64,000 nt of DNA. Source: Ganoderma boninense. Lineage: Eukaryota; Basidiomycota; Agaricomycetes; Polyporales; Polyporaceae. The position numbers and the translations under genes were made by a program. Positions within the stretch are counted from its first letter, which is position 1; every line of letters starts with the position of its first letter. Positions 21,386 through 33,233 of this stretch are shown piece after piece. The stretch lies in contig CM035307.1 in NCBI GenBank assembly GCA_002900995.3, positions 868,001 through 932,000 of the forward strand, read 5' to 3'. The notes below the pieces were generated by a model. It saw nothing but the letters and a program-made list of their open reading frames with translations. It ran no database searches and had not been told where the DNA came from.

Positions 21386-24300
21386 ATGACTTCCTCCATC
21401 GCAGCTCGCCGCCCTCTTCCCTCGTTCACCCCCACCCAGCCGTCCGATGAGGGCTATCTCAACAGATCCCTCCTCGACAACATCGACGCTCAGGGGGATG
21501 CGGAGCCCATGTCTTCGTCCGATTCCGAGGCAGCGGGTGCGTCTGCGACCAACTTCGGCTCCCTGTCGACCGCATCTTCCATAGGCTCTCCCTCTCTCCC
21601 ATTCCATCTCTCCATGCAATCACAACTCGGCCCTCCTCGCTCAGAATCGCCAAACCATCATGCTCTCGGTCAACTCAAGTCATCCCAGCACAACCCGGAC
21701 CTTCTGCAGAACAATACCACCCACGCAATGTATAACAGCATGACAAGCATCGGCCTCCCCACTTCCGATTTCTCGCTATCCTCGACGGAGGCCGATACTA
21801 TTAATTTCTCGTCCAAGGCCAACGGCAGCTTCGCGCCAGCTCCGTTCAGGACGTCGACCTCATTCGCCTCGTACCCCAACCGCCCGCGACACCCCAATCC
21901 CTCCTCTTTCCGCGATACCTCCTCCGCCTTCCCGTCCTCCGCATACCCCTTGTCCAACGACATTTTCGGAGCTCCTCAAAATCCGATCTCTCATCTTCCT
22001 CCCTCACAGCCCTCAGCTACCCTCCCCCATTCCATGGACTCAGTCCAGCGCTCGGGGAGCACGTTCGATTACCCGCCTGTGCCTCCGCAGATGAACGGGT
22101 CTGTCTCTGTCAACGGGGCTTCCCAGAACAAGCAGTTGTTCGCAACCGTGGATCCCTTCAGGCAGGGACACGACTCTACGCCCACTCTACTCTCGAAGCC
22201 GCAGGGCTCTGCTTCTGGTGGCCAGACCCTCCTCCAGAACGGCCAGCATCCTCACCAGCAGGGATTCCAGGCCCCGTACGTGAATGGTATTGGGGCACAT
22301 TCTCTGGGCCACGGACATCTCACGCAGCCACAATTTGGGGCCCATCTTCCTGGGCCCGGTGCTGGACCTGGGCAAGCGGGTGCCCCAGGGAGTGGGGTAA
22401 CGGGCGCTCCGAGTATGAATCACACGAACGGACCCGCCCCCAGTTCCCAGGCGCAGGAGGAGATCTCTACCATCTTTGTTGTCGGATTCCCAGATGACAT
22501 GTCGGTACGTAACCATCCTTTCGGAACAGTTTGCGGCAGCGCAGCTGAATAATTTCTATTTTTGTTATCAGGAACGCGAGTTCCAGAACATGTTTACGTT
22601 CTCATCCGGTTTCGAGGCGGCGACGCTCAAGATCCCCAACAAGGAGTCGACGTCTTATGGCAATGCGAACGCCCCAGGAGCTCGTCCGCAAGGCTGACCA
22701 TGCCGTTCGGTGGCTCCAACGATCCGTACAACCTGGTAACCGTGAATCAGGGCGGCGTCCTGATCGACGGTGGCCGGGATGGACCCATGACGTCTTGGCC
22801 ATCTTCGGTTCCGAACGACGACGGCCACTTCATGCAGAACAACATGCCAATGCAGCCGCCGCGTAAGCAGATCATCGGCTTCGCGAAGTTCCGCACGCGC
22901 GCCGAGGCTCTCGAGGCTCGCGACGTCCTCCAGGGCCGGCGCGTTGACGTTGAGAAGGGCGCCGTCCTTGAAAGCGGAGATGGCGAAGAAGAACCTGCAC
23001 ACCAAGCGTGGCCCCGGAGTGGGGCCACTCGGTTTCCCTCCCCTCCCCGGCGCTGTTCCCGGCACGGGGGCCCCTGACAACCTGTCGGGCCTCCCGGGGC
23101 TTCCTGCTGCGGGCGAGGCGCTCTCCCAACGCGATAAGCAGCTGGGTGCACTTGGTGCTATGGGGATTGACCTCGGTGGTTTTTCCCAGCGCCGTGACCG
23201 GCTCTTCGACGGGCGTGATGAAGAGGAGCGTGATCGCAGGCGAGGGGAATTTGCAGCCATGGGCCTTGGAACTTTTGGGACCCGCGGTCCCCGCGAGCGC
23301 GCCGAGGAGGATGAGCGGGAGCGGGAGCGCAGGCGCAAGGAGAAGGAGAAAGAGGTCGCTCGCATGCGGCACAGCTTCGCGTTTGAGGCGTTCCATTCCG
23401 TTCCTCAGCAGATGGTTCGCCAGGGAGCGAACTCGCTACTCTCCGCGGAAAGCGGGCTCGTGCCCAACGGCCTTAGCCTCCCGTCGTCGCCGCCTTCCAT
23501 CCAAGCAGTCCACTCCCAGTCGGAAGCCGTTCCTGGCCCCTGGGGTAATCTCCGCGACGTGAGTGCCTCGGCGGCGCTGAGGAAGATGGGCGTTCCGCAA
23601 CACCACCTGTCTGGCCTGCCTCCGCGCCCGCAGTCACCCTCGGCCACGTCTCCCCCGTCCTTGGAAGCGCTTGTGGCTGCTTCTGCGCCCGGCTCGCAGA
23701 GCGGCCACTCAGCGCCGGGTAGCCGAAGCACTCAGTTCTCACCGGAGTCAGTGCCGTCTCCCTGCCAAGCCACCCTTCGCTGCCGTCGCGTCCTCAGCGA
23801 GCCCAATCGCCCATTAGCGAGCCGCTCTCCCACCCTCACTCGTCAGCCTCGCTTCCGGGATCGAAGCCTTCAGCGTGAGTGGGTCCCAGAGTGGTCATGA
23901 AGACGAGCTTGTTCGGTCGATTGGTTCGCTTGCCGTCTCGACCGAGTCGGGTTCCACGTCGCCACAGCTGCCGTCGCCGGCGTCAGGAACCAGCTCAGGC
24001 GGCGGGCGCAACGGGTGCGACCAGAACCCGCCCATCAACACGCTGTACGTCGGCAACCTCCCTACATCGACGTCGCCGGGCGGGTATACCCTGACGTACC
24101 TGGAGGACTGCTTGAGGGAGCTGTTCTGCAAGCAAGCGGGATACCGTAAGCTGTGCTTCCGCCAGAAGAGCAATGGCCCCATGTGCTTTGTTGAGGTGCG
24201 TTTGTGTGCGTGATCTGTCGTTTGTGCGTTTTGCTGAGTTGATGTTGTAGTTCGAGAGCGTCGAGTTCGCGACCAAGGCTCTCAACGACCTCTACGGCGA

Positions 24301-24817
24301 AACCTTGGGAGGACTTGTGCGTAACGGCGGTATTCGCCTGTCGTACAGCAAGAACCCTCTCGGTGTCCGCACGCCGAACAGCGGCGGCAACGGACCGTCC
24401 CTGCAGCAACAGCAACAACAGCACCATGGTCGTGAGTTGCAGGACGGCTGCCGCGATGTTTTCCCTGGTGACACCTACCCCCGCCATGACTCGACCGACA
24501 CGATTCGGGGTGTCCGCCGCGACTCTGGCATGACATCCCCGACTTCGTCCTACCGTTATACCACGTCTCCGCCGCCGAGGTTCTTCTCCCCTCCATTGAC
24601 CTCTCCATCCTTCGGCGTTCCGCTCGCAACGTCCACGTCTTTTCCTCGCGTAAACCTTCAGGGGTTCGGTTTCTCATCGGGCACCACGACTTTCTCTCCT
24701 TTCGGCATTCCTCACTCTTCGATACCCGATCAGCCCGTGGCTGACGCCAGCAACGACCATCTCTCACATCCACTTAGCCCGGCGGCGGCTAACATAGAGG
24801 CCAGCCGTGCCGGTTGA
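21386..24817 (+). CDS. scw1: SCW1/WHI3-like RNA-binding protein with two RRMs
   Basis: An RNA-binding regulator of the WHI3/SCW1 family, which controls cell-wall integrity, cell size and mRNA localisation. After a long Ser/Pro/Gln-rich N-terminus, the first RRM region begins [20 protein letters not shown] (intron 22505-22571) and continues with [40 protein letters not shown] and [17 protein letters not shown] Glu/Arg-rich stretch follows. The canonical C-terminal RRM reads [20 protein letters not shown], then [20 protein letters not shown] and [15 protein letters not shown], with an intron at 24196-24250. The reading frame breaks at about 22693, 22968 and between 23747 and 23874. At 22968, VEKGAVL and KAEMAKK are conserved on either side of one extra T. 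The other two breaks could be indels or unusual introns. Identity is firm from both RRMs. Confidence 0.85.
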
Positions 24818-26573
24818 TGACTGCATTCGCACTCACAATACCTCGCATGTAACAATTATGTGAAGACATCGTCAACTTTCTGCTCTCTCACTCTCACTCT
24901 CTCACCGTCTCTTTCTGCATATTTACGTCACGTACAATCTGCCCCGGACGTTCCACTACCACCACCACCTTTTCTCTGCGTTGCAATGCCCTGCACTATC
25001 CCAATCCCTTGAATCGCTTACAAGATCTCACCATCTCACACACCCACCAATCCCATTCCGCAGTTCGCAGTTGCCCACAATCCCAGCCCTATAAATGAAT
25101 TCTACAGTTGCCTATAAGTTCGGCCATTCGTCACGCGCGCCCGTAGTATCCCTTAGTCTTTTGCGCCCCGTATCTCCACCGTCCTCGCCTTGCGTTGTCA
25201 TTCATGTGTGTCTCATTCGTCATTCGTCTGCATAAAGTACGGTTTCTCCTGCTCCTCTCCTACGTGTCCGTTGATGATGTCCTCGTTGCACCTTGCATAC
25301 ATGCTGTTCTGCTAGTCTCTCCCTCTCTCTCTCTCTCTATCTCTCTATCATGTTCATATCTCGCTCTGCGCGTGCCTTGTGTACGCGTGTGTAAGTGGGC
25401 CTCTGTGAGGATACACTGATCTGACGAGTGCCTTGTCCGGCACACATGGCGATAGCTGCTTACGGCTTCTACCCGCCAACCCAAAGATTGTGTTTGTCTC
25501 ACCTGACCGCTCTGTGAGCATTTTCCGTCGGGACGATATGTATACTACTGGCCTCATCCTGCCATACGTAACACGCGCGAGCACGGACTTGGCGAGTTCC
25601 GCTCGCTGGCATCCGGTCTTGTCGTCAAGTCAACACGCGCCCCTCAAGTGTCAACTTGCGGGACGTTCAACACGGCTCTGGCGTGTCTCTGATTCTGGTC
25701 TCGGGTCCTGGAATGTGCTGTCACCTCGTGTTGCTTGGTCGACTTTTGCTGGCTAGTTCACGTCGTGACGCATTGCGGCGCGTGCTCGGGTCTTCTTGTT
25801 GTGTCTATCTGTGTCTGCGTGTGTCTGTGGGCTTGGGCTTCTCGCTCTCCTGCGCTGTATCCCTCAGATCTCTTGTGACTAGTCTCCTGCTGAGGATGAC
25901 GCTGGCACGGCCCTGGAGCTCAGGATACCCTGCAGCGCGGTAGTGACTCGCAGTGCGTTCCATTGCGGCTCCCCATGTCTACGTTATCCCTGGTCGCGAG
26001 CGTTGTCGTAATGTTCAGTGGGTAGATACATAGTTCAGACGATTATCGTCTGAATATATTTTGGTATATGCTGTTTGGTTGGATGTCGACTTGCGAACTG
26101 CTGAACCCTCGACAGCGCCTCACGTTCGTACGGGTGCTAGTTAGAATTCGACCGTTGATCTCGATATTGAAATCGATCATTAAACCATCGATGAAAACGC
26201 CAAGTTCAAGTTGCGACCTTATGTCAACATTTTCCCAGGCGGGCGGTGCATATTCGAATCTCGATATTTCGAGCCCCGCCAAGTTCAAGTTGCTGCCCCG
26301 CTGGCGTTTGACTCGCTGTTCTCTCTTGCGCCTCGCTTCTTCTTCCTTCTTTCGCCAGGCAGCGCAATAGCGTGAATGTGTGTGCGTTTTCGCCTTTCTC
26401 CTGAACGTATACGTAGTCTACCATTGCTCATTGTGGTCGATAGACGCGGTGAACGTTGATAATTGCGTTGAAAGCAAGAACTCGCTCACGAGTAAGCGCT
26501 GAAGCCTGGACCAGAAATACCTGCATATACCACGTCCCGCCACTTCCGCGAACCCCTCGTGTTGGTCTTCAAT
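24818..26573. other. 3' UTR and intergenic region with CT microsatellite
   Basis: No gene is supported. The first 550 bases are CT-rich and may be the long 3' UTR of the SCW1-like mRNA. A (CT)n tract lies at 25319-25349. At 26195-26216 and 26276-26297 there is a 17-bp direct repeat, GCCAAGTTCAAGTTGC, in AT-richer sequence. The final 120 bases are the promoter of the next gene. Confidence 0.45.
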
Positions 26574-27212
26574 ATGGCCTCCCTCACATCTTCGATGCAG
26601 TCACTTTCAGTCAGTGAGTCTCGTACCAGCGACACCCTTACCGCCTCTCAGCTCGACGACGCCTCGACGTCGACACCGGCCCAGCTTCAAGACCAAGCCC
26701 AGCCCGCGGCCGGGTCGCCAGCAGAGTCGGCGTCAGCTCCGACTCCCGCAAAGCCGCGCCGCGCATCCCGCCCGGACCAGGTCGACCCGGTACCGTGGCC
26801 GTCGAAGGAAGAATGCCTCCAAGTGAAGGCGGCCAAGGGGTCCATGTACTTCGGCTTCTTCGCCGACGACGACGTGCTCCAAAACATGCTCGCCTCCCGG
26901 TACCCCAACCTGCGCAAGCAGGAGCCCGACGATTTTTTCCTGTACCCCGCCGTACTCTATCTTCGGAAACGCTTCCGGCGCAGCGACATCGGGCTGCACA
27001 TCGGGGTCGTGTGCGAGCGCGTCAAGGACTTGAACCCGACGATGATGATGGACGCGAAAGTGGGCCAGAAGGTGCTCGTGCTCACGCTGTTCGAGATGGA
27101 GGAGGAGTCGTACTTTGGCAGGATGACGCAGAAAGAGGTCGACGAGATCACCGAGCTGATGGGGCTGAAGCCGGCGTGGTGGTGGATCGCCCATCTGATG
27201 CCTAGTTTCTGA
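26574..27212 (+). CDS. Hypothetical protein, copy 1 of a tandem pair
   Basis: A single-exon frame of 212 residues. The first 70 are a disordered Ser/Ala/Pro-rich region ending KPRRASRPDQVDPVPWPS. A compact domain follows: KGSMYFGFFADDDVLQNMLA, LYPAVLYLRKRF, RSDIGLHIGVVCERVKDLNP, and at the C-terminus MTQKEVDEITELMGLKPAWW then WIAHLMPSF. I recognise no named family. The copy at 27997-28648 shares the same order of motifs, so the domain is under selection. The upstream GTG at 26559 is in frame, but the ATG at 26574 is the natural start and aligns with the paralogue's MAAITSSMRSLS. Confidence 0.65.
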   Translation: MASLTSSMQSLSVSESRTSDTLTASQLDDASTSTPAQLQDQAQPAAGSPAESASAPTPAKPRRASRPDQVDPVPWPSKEECLQVKAAKGSMYFGFFADDDVLQNMLASRYPNLRKQEPDDFFLYPAVLYLRKRFRRSDIGLHIGVVCERVKDLNPTMMMDAKVGQKVLVLTLFEMEEESYFGRMTQKEVDEITELMGLKPAWWWIAHLMPSF

Positions 27213-27996
27213 ACTCGGGGATATGTATGTGTGGTATGTAGATTTGCTTCAAAGTCCATCACTAATACCGTCGCTAACCGTAGCGTGTCGCAGATAAGTA
27301 CTTCATCGCGGTGCTCACCACGTCGCACACTCTGTGGGGTCCGGTACGGTGGCGGGCTAGTGCGAGCCTGGTGCTGTGGTAATAGGCTCACCACAATGAA
27401 GTGGCACGACACGGGCGCCATCCTCATGTAGGAACGTTGTACGCCATCTGAAAGATGATGGTCAGAGATCCAGACCGTGACGTTTCCCGAGCGCTAGAGC
27501 ATTTTATTTCGCTCGTTGCTGGAGCATCTCTGGGCCGACGTTCTGTTACAGTCCTCCGCACCAATGCGCGCGTGTGCTTTAAATCGCAATAGAGGCAGAG
27601 TACCGACCTGGGGCCTGAGGCCTCGCAACTTCCGAGTTGAAGCGCGTTGTCCGGGTTCGAGTCCTGCGATGACGGCGCTATTGTTTCATCGAGCCAATTG
27701 CCCATGAGGTCAACATGATACCCCTCTGAGATGGAGGAGAAAAAACAGGACTCACAAAGAGGGCTTGCATTGGGAGTTGTGAGTAACGTCATGGTCACAA
27801 CTTGAGCCATAGCACATACAGTAAGTACAACTTTCCAACTCGAAGCCTTCTGGTTTCGGCTCCGGGCCGGAGCTTGCCGGGCTGGGCTGGCTGGGACTGA
27901 CGCTCACTTGAACTCGAACCATTCCGCCTCTGTTCACCAATCCTGGGCTATCCCATTTCGCCGTCGTCTTCACGGTCTTGTGTACTTGTCTCCAGT
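27213..27996. other. Spacer between tandem paralogues with a PP4R3 gene fragment
   Basis: No complete gene. Positions 27509-27551 match PP4R3 sequence at 30850-30893 on the same strand: 23 bases (from TTTCGCTCG to GAGCATCT) are identical, and about 14 of the next 20 match. In PP4R3 this is the start of an exon together with its splice acceptor. The spacer also carries a B-box-like GGTTCGAGTCC at 27654 without a matching A box. Confidence 0.5.
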
Positions 27997-28648
27997 ATGG
28001 CCGCAATAACGTCTTCGATGCGATCACTTTCGGTGAGTATCAATAGCCGCCTGAAACAATCCCTCACCGTTCAAGTTCAAGTGAGCCACGCAGCTTCAAT
28101 CCGAGGAGGCCTCGACATCCAACCCAACCCAGGACTCGGATCAGCCGCCGCTATCAGAGCCTGAGCCTGAGAGCCTCCCACCCACGAAGCCGCGACGGTC
28201 ATCTCGCCCGGACCAGGTCGACCCGATGCCACTCCCGTCAATGGAAGAGTGGGCCGAAGTCACGGCCGCCAACGGGTCCATGTATTTTGGCTTCTACGCC
28301 GACGACGACGTGCTCGAGAGGGTGTTGGTCTCGCGTTGCCCGAGGCTGCGTCCAGGCCGTAGTGGTTTTAGCGACGCGCTCCTCTACCCCGCCCTGATGT
28401 ATCTTCGCTCACACTACGAACGCGACGACATCGGGCTACACCTCGCGGCCCTCCCCCAGCGCGCCAAGGACTTGAATCCGGATATCGAGGCGGCCGTGGG
28501 CGAAGACGTGCTCATCCTCGGCCTGTTTGCGCTCGAGGAGGAGGCGTACTTGAACAGGATGACACAGAGGGAGGTGGACGAGATCGCGGAGCTGTTGGGG
28601 ACGAAGCCGACGTGGTGGCGGATTGTGCACTTGATGCCTAGTGTCTGA
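27997..28648 (+). CDS. Hypothetical protein, copy 2 of a tandem pair
   Basis: Paralogue of the gene at 26574. Exon 1 (27997-28032) encodes MAAITSSMRSLS, a 61-nt GT-AG intron follows (28033-28093), and exon 2 (28094-28648) starts LQSEEASTSNPTQDSDQPPL. The 196-residue product keeps the domain of copy 1: NGSMYFGFYADDDVLERVLV, YPALMYLRSHYERDDIGLHL, AKDLNP, then MTQREVDEIAELLGTKPTWW and HLMPSV. The intron falls where copy 1 reads straight through (SMQSLSVSES), so an intron was lost or gained after duplication, or copy 1 has a differently spliced form. Function unknown; no known family. Confidence 0.65.
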
Positions 28649-29105
28649 GTGTGCTTCCTTATAAATTGGGAGTAGCGAACACCGACAGAGACCTGTTGAA
28701 TGTGAACATTTAACGTGTGTAAGCGCCCCCATTATTACCATCAAGCGCTCAAGCTGAGACTTCTGAGTGTTTATACTCGCCCGCACTCGTGAGGCATCAT
28801 CTTGCCTTCTGAATCGTAGACCGCCGTTTGACCAAGAGTCCGAATGAACAACGGTGAGCGTTGAACAACATGGATTAGTAAAAAGTGGATTGATTCTACA
28901 ACATGCGTGCGTGCGTGCGTGCGTATCGACATAGCTGTACGACGAACCCGAAAGCCCAGCCCAGCCCAGCATAAGACATGACATGAACAACCTAAACCGC
29001 AGCCCTGTCCGTCCGTCCATCAGTCAGTCAGTCAGTCAGCCTCTCTCTCCGTCCGCGTCTGCATCTGCGTGCCCAACCCCCCAACTCCCATCCCGACCCG
29101 CTAGG
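28649..29105. other. Convergent spacer with two tetranucleotide repeats
   Basis: No gene. It contains (GCGT)n at about 28903-28924 and (CAGT)n at about 29019-29039, between the 3' ends of paralogue 2 (+) and PP4R3 (-). Confidence 0.6.
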
Positions 29106-32100
29106 CTAGCCGTTGTCGCCGTCCTTCGTGCCCGGACTTGACGCGCTCTCGCTCTTCGGCGGCTGCACCGACGCGACCGCCGCGCCCACCGCCCCAAACT
29201 TGAGCTTCAGCTTCTTCGGCTTGCCCTCCTCCCCTCCCGCTCCCCCCTCCCGCACCCTTCTGGTTTGGGGGCGCCGCCTTTGGCGGATCCGCGTCCGCCT
29301 GGAGCTGCGGGCCGGGCGTCTGGCGCTTCGCCTTCGCGAGCGCTCGAGGAGCTCGTCATCGTCGTCGTCGTCGTCGCCGCCGCGCCGCCGCTTGCCCCCC
29401 ACGCCTATGCCGAGGTCGCCGAGCCCCGAGATGCGCGGGAGGAGCGTCGGCCCGCCCTTGGAGAGCTCCGCGAGGATGTCGCTGTCGTCCTCGGGGTTGA
29501 TCGCGCTCTTGATCGACGACGGCGACACCGTCCGGTGCGCGATGCGCGGGCTCGCCGGGGGCTCCACCCCGCACCCTCCCCTCCTCCCCCGCCTGCGCCG
29601 CCCCCGACGCCTGGTGATGGCGAGGGCGGGAACGCGACGGAGATGAAGCCCCCGGGGACGGGCGACGCGCGGCCGGGCGTGGGCGCGATGTTCTCGATGG
29701 ACGCCAGGTCGTCGCCGTCGTCGCCGTAGTCGACGAGCGAGCCGAGCGGGGGCGGCGTGCGCGGGATGCCGTTGAACGGGGCGGGCTTGGGCGGCGCGCG
29801 GACGGGGATGCCCGTGGGGCGCATCGGCCGCTTGCGCTTCCCGGTGAGCATCCCGCGGGGGGGCGTGCTGATGAGCGGCAGGAGGTGCTCCTCGTCTTCG
29901 TCGTCGGCGTTGAAGTAGTCCTCCTCGGCGGTGTCGACCAGCTTGCCCTGGCCCCAGCCTCGAGAAGGGGTGCCTAATGGCCTGATTGGGAAGCGAAGGA
30001 GGTAAAGGTAAAGGTCAGGGACGGCGAGGAAAAACGTCGTGGCGGTGGATACGTACTTGTCTATTCGCTCGATCGGTGGGGGCTCGATGTTCATTTCCCA
30101 TCTGCTGATGAAGTCCTTGAATCTCGGCCCCACGACGGGCGACTCCGCTAGTGCTCGTATTGTGTCACCGTGTTTCGTCATACAATGGTGTATGAGCTCT
30201 TTGATGTTTTCCTGTGCAAAACGACAGACACCGACAGACATCAGCCGGCTACGAAGCAGGTGACCGCGTGGGATTACGTACTCGACGCATGAAGTCGAAG
30301 AACTCGAGGCACGTCGAGCTAACGAGGTTGTCGCGTTTTGATTCTCGCGTGGTGAGTGCAAGTATAGACTGGAAGACGTCGTGTTTGATAAGATGCTTGA
30401 AGATGTTCCCGTTCTTGAGCCGTAGACATGTGCGGAAGAAGCGGAATGCGGCTGCAGATCCGAGCATGAGACAGGACGAGACAACACGATGCTTTACAGG
30501 CGACTTGCGTACCGAGACGAAGATGCTTGTCCTTTGAACGAAGAAGGGAAGCGACGCGGGGGGCAATGTTAGATGAGAGGACGAAGAAATGGCTGCGGAA
30601 GGAGTGTTGTTGCGTAAAGTTCGAAAGCAGATCGCACAGCCACAGGAACAGGTTAGTCTTCTCGCGCGATAGCGCAAACGTGGGGTCTATGAAACGGCAT
30701 GTCATGAGGCGACACTCAGGGGCGTAGCAACAGCCGCGACGCACCGGGTACATCCTTAGCCTCCGGGATTTCCTGAAAGGGCTTGAAGAGGAGCTCTATG
30801 CAGAACTTGTAGAAGTAGTCGAGGAACTTCTCGATCCCTGGGTCGTCTTTCGCTCGTTGCTGGAGCATCTTCAGACCGATGTTCTGTTGCGAGACATGGG
30901 CATATGCACGCCATCGACATCGGTAGTAGCACACTCACCGGGCCCTCCGCGCCATCGGTCCCCACAAGCTCCAGCAGTAACCGCAACGCCTCCCCGACTA
31001 GACTCTGCACCGCGAGGTCCTTGCTACGGACGAGCACCCGACACATGAGCATCAGCACCGTCTCCTTGTCCTTCACGCTCTTCCCGTTCAGCTTCTCGCG
31101 CTCCATCGTCCCGAGCTGCTTGAGCACGTGCCCGCGCACGCCGTTCAGATCGTGGTCGAGCAGCGCCATCATGATCTCGCCCGACGTCGCGATCATCTGC
31201 CGGCCCTCCTCGTCCGCCTCGGACTGCGAGAGCCCCCACTGCACCGCGAACACGATCCCGCGGTCGACGAGCGCGCGGAACAGCGCCATGCGCGCCGGCA
31301 GCTGCACGTTCTTGCCCATCATGCACAGCTGCTGCAGCAGGAACACGACCTCGCGCCGCCGGTTGAACTCCTCAGGAGAAAGCGCCTTGCTGCTGCTTGG
31401 CGTCGACGAGCCAGATCCCTCGGCATGGCCGTTGGGCTGCGGTTCGCCGTTGGGTCCCTGTCCCTTCACGTCCGTGGCATCGACGTCCATCTTATCCGAT
31501 CCTTCGATGCGCCGGGCGCGAGCTCCTTTGGCGGTTCTCCGTTCTTCGTGGGGAGGCCCAGGAGCGCGAGAAGGTCGTCGTCCATGAACATGCCCGCGAT
31601 CTCGCGCAGGAACGTCTGGTCGTTCTGGACGTGAGTGATGATGTCGATCTGGTTGAAGATGATAGACGAGTTCAGAACGTTGAATGTCGAGTCGTCGATC
31701 GCGCGCGCGAGCACGACGTCCTTGAGGAACTGCAGACGGTATGTGTGGTGAATTTTGCGCTGGATCGTGTCGTCTCGTATTGGTATGGGCTGATGGAAGT
31801 GGGCCGTTTCGCGGAGGAAGTCGCGATAGTTGGCCTTGTAGTTGGGGAATTCGGGGTCATCTGTGCAATAGGATTAGACTCACATATGATATGCGGGCTT
31901 GATCCACGGACATTCGAGTATACCAACGACGCCCATGAAGACATCGTCGTCCAGGATGTGCTCGTAGAGACTGTGTTCGTTCAACAGCACTGCGGTAGCA
32001 ATTATTAGACTGGGCGACGGATTGACGTACTGAGAAGCTGATACGCACGGATAGTCTGCATGCAGCCGAACAAAGCATGCAAATCACCCAGACTCTCGAG

Positions 32101-33233
32101 ATCTTCTGCTTGGTGGAAGACGTCGATCAGGGCCTTGATATATTCCTGCGACGCAGGCGAGGGGCTCGAGAGTTGGCAGGGGCTCGTGAGACCATGACTT
32201 CACCACGCACCTCGTTTTGAATATATTCGCACACACGTTCCTTTACGACGGCCGTCCTTGCGAGAGCCTTGATAGCGGTATCTATCTCCCCGATAATGCC
32301 CATCTGAGGTTGCGGTAGTCGTCCTGAGCGAATGATGTTTGCGGTCGTAACGGACGTCTCAGGACCTTCAGGACCGATGAGCGGTGACGACGTCAGAGCC
32401 ATGTCTTCTTCAAGGTGGGGATCAGGGGAAGGGGGAGAGTGTTACAGTAAATGAAAGACACGCTGGAGCTGGCAGGCGGGACTCACCACTGGCATTCAAA
32501 TGTCGCTGGACCTCCTCGATGAAGTGCCACACCTCTGCGCATCCCTCCGGGTCCTGGAAGCTGAGCGCATAGTCGACGCCGTTGGGCTCCGTCCATACGA
32601 TCAGCGTTTCTGCAGCGGTCGAAGACGGGCAAAAAAAGTCCCCAGCTGAGTGCCCACCCTGGACGAACACGCGCGCCTCGCACGCGCAGAGAGATAGGCC
32701 CATCACGCACCTTGCTGCCGCTGGTACACGTCGGTCGCCCGGATCGTCGTGGTGAGGATGACGCGGTTGAAGTCATCCTCGGCGCGCGCGATGAGCAGCG
32801 CTTCGTGCTCGTTGAAGTCCCCGAAGCAGAACGCGGTGCCCCGGTCGACCCAGCGGGACCCGATGAGCTCGTACACCTTCACGCGCTTCAGCTCGTGGCC
32901 CTCGTCCTCCGTCCACTGCCCCGACTCGTCGACGCCCCCCGCGCCGTGCTCCGCGTCCCCGGGCTCGCCGACGGCGCCGAGAACCTCGGGCTCGAGCCCG
33001 GATGGCGCCCCCAAGCCCATGGGCGGCGCCGTCGCGTCGTGGGGCTGTTCAGCGGGGTCCGTGGGGACGCGTGGTCCCAGCTCAGACGAGGAGGGGGCCA
33101 GATCAGCATCGCGAGGCGGGTCGTGGGGCTCGGACGGGTCTGGTTGGGGTGGTGGCTGCTCTGGAGAGGGCGAGGAAGCGGCTGTGGGAGTCACGATCTG
33201 CGCAGGGTCGCTGGCAGCATCGGCGCTGCTCAT
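29106..33233 (-). CDS. psy2: Protein phosphatase 4 regulatory subunit 3 (PSY2/SMEK/Falafel)
   Basis: Regulatory subunit 3 of protein phosphatase 4, which directs PP4 to targets such as the DNA-damage marker gamma-H2AX. From the ATG at 33233 a Pro-rich leader precedes an EVH1/PH-like domain (RVKVYELIGSRWVDRGTAF, then ETLIVWTEPNGVDYALSF). The SMK-1/DUF625 domain contains LPQPQMGIIGEIDTAIKALA, LESLGDLHALFGCMQTI, FMGVVGILEYDPEFPNYKAN and HHTYRLQFLKDVVLARAIDD. ARM-like helices follow, including LRLAAFRFFRTCLRLKNGNI and YVSTATTFF. The acidic tail has KRRRGGDDDDDDDELLER and a basic Lys-rich end. Single-base frame breaks are apparent at about 31497-31507, 29556-29574, 29335-29350 and in the G run at 29238-29262. 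The start is 300 bp from the divergent THYN1 start. Confidence 0.88.

Noticed and set aside
21386..24817. SCW1-like locus as a pseudogene
   Set aside because: Both RRMs are well conserved, and similar one-base breaks occur in essential neighbours, so sequence error is the simpler explanation.
27646..27672. GGTTCGAGTCC resembling a tRNA T-arm
   Set aside because: The T stem has a mismatch, and there is no A-box or pairing acceptor stem 70 bases upstream.
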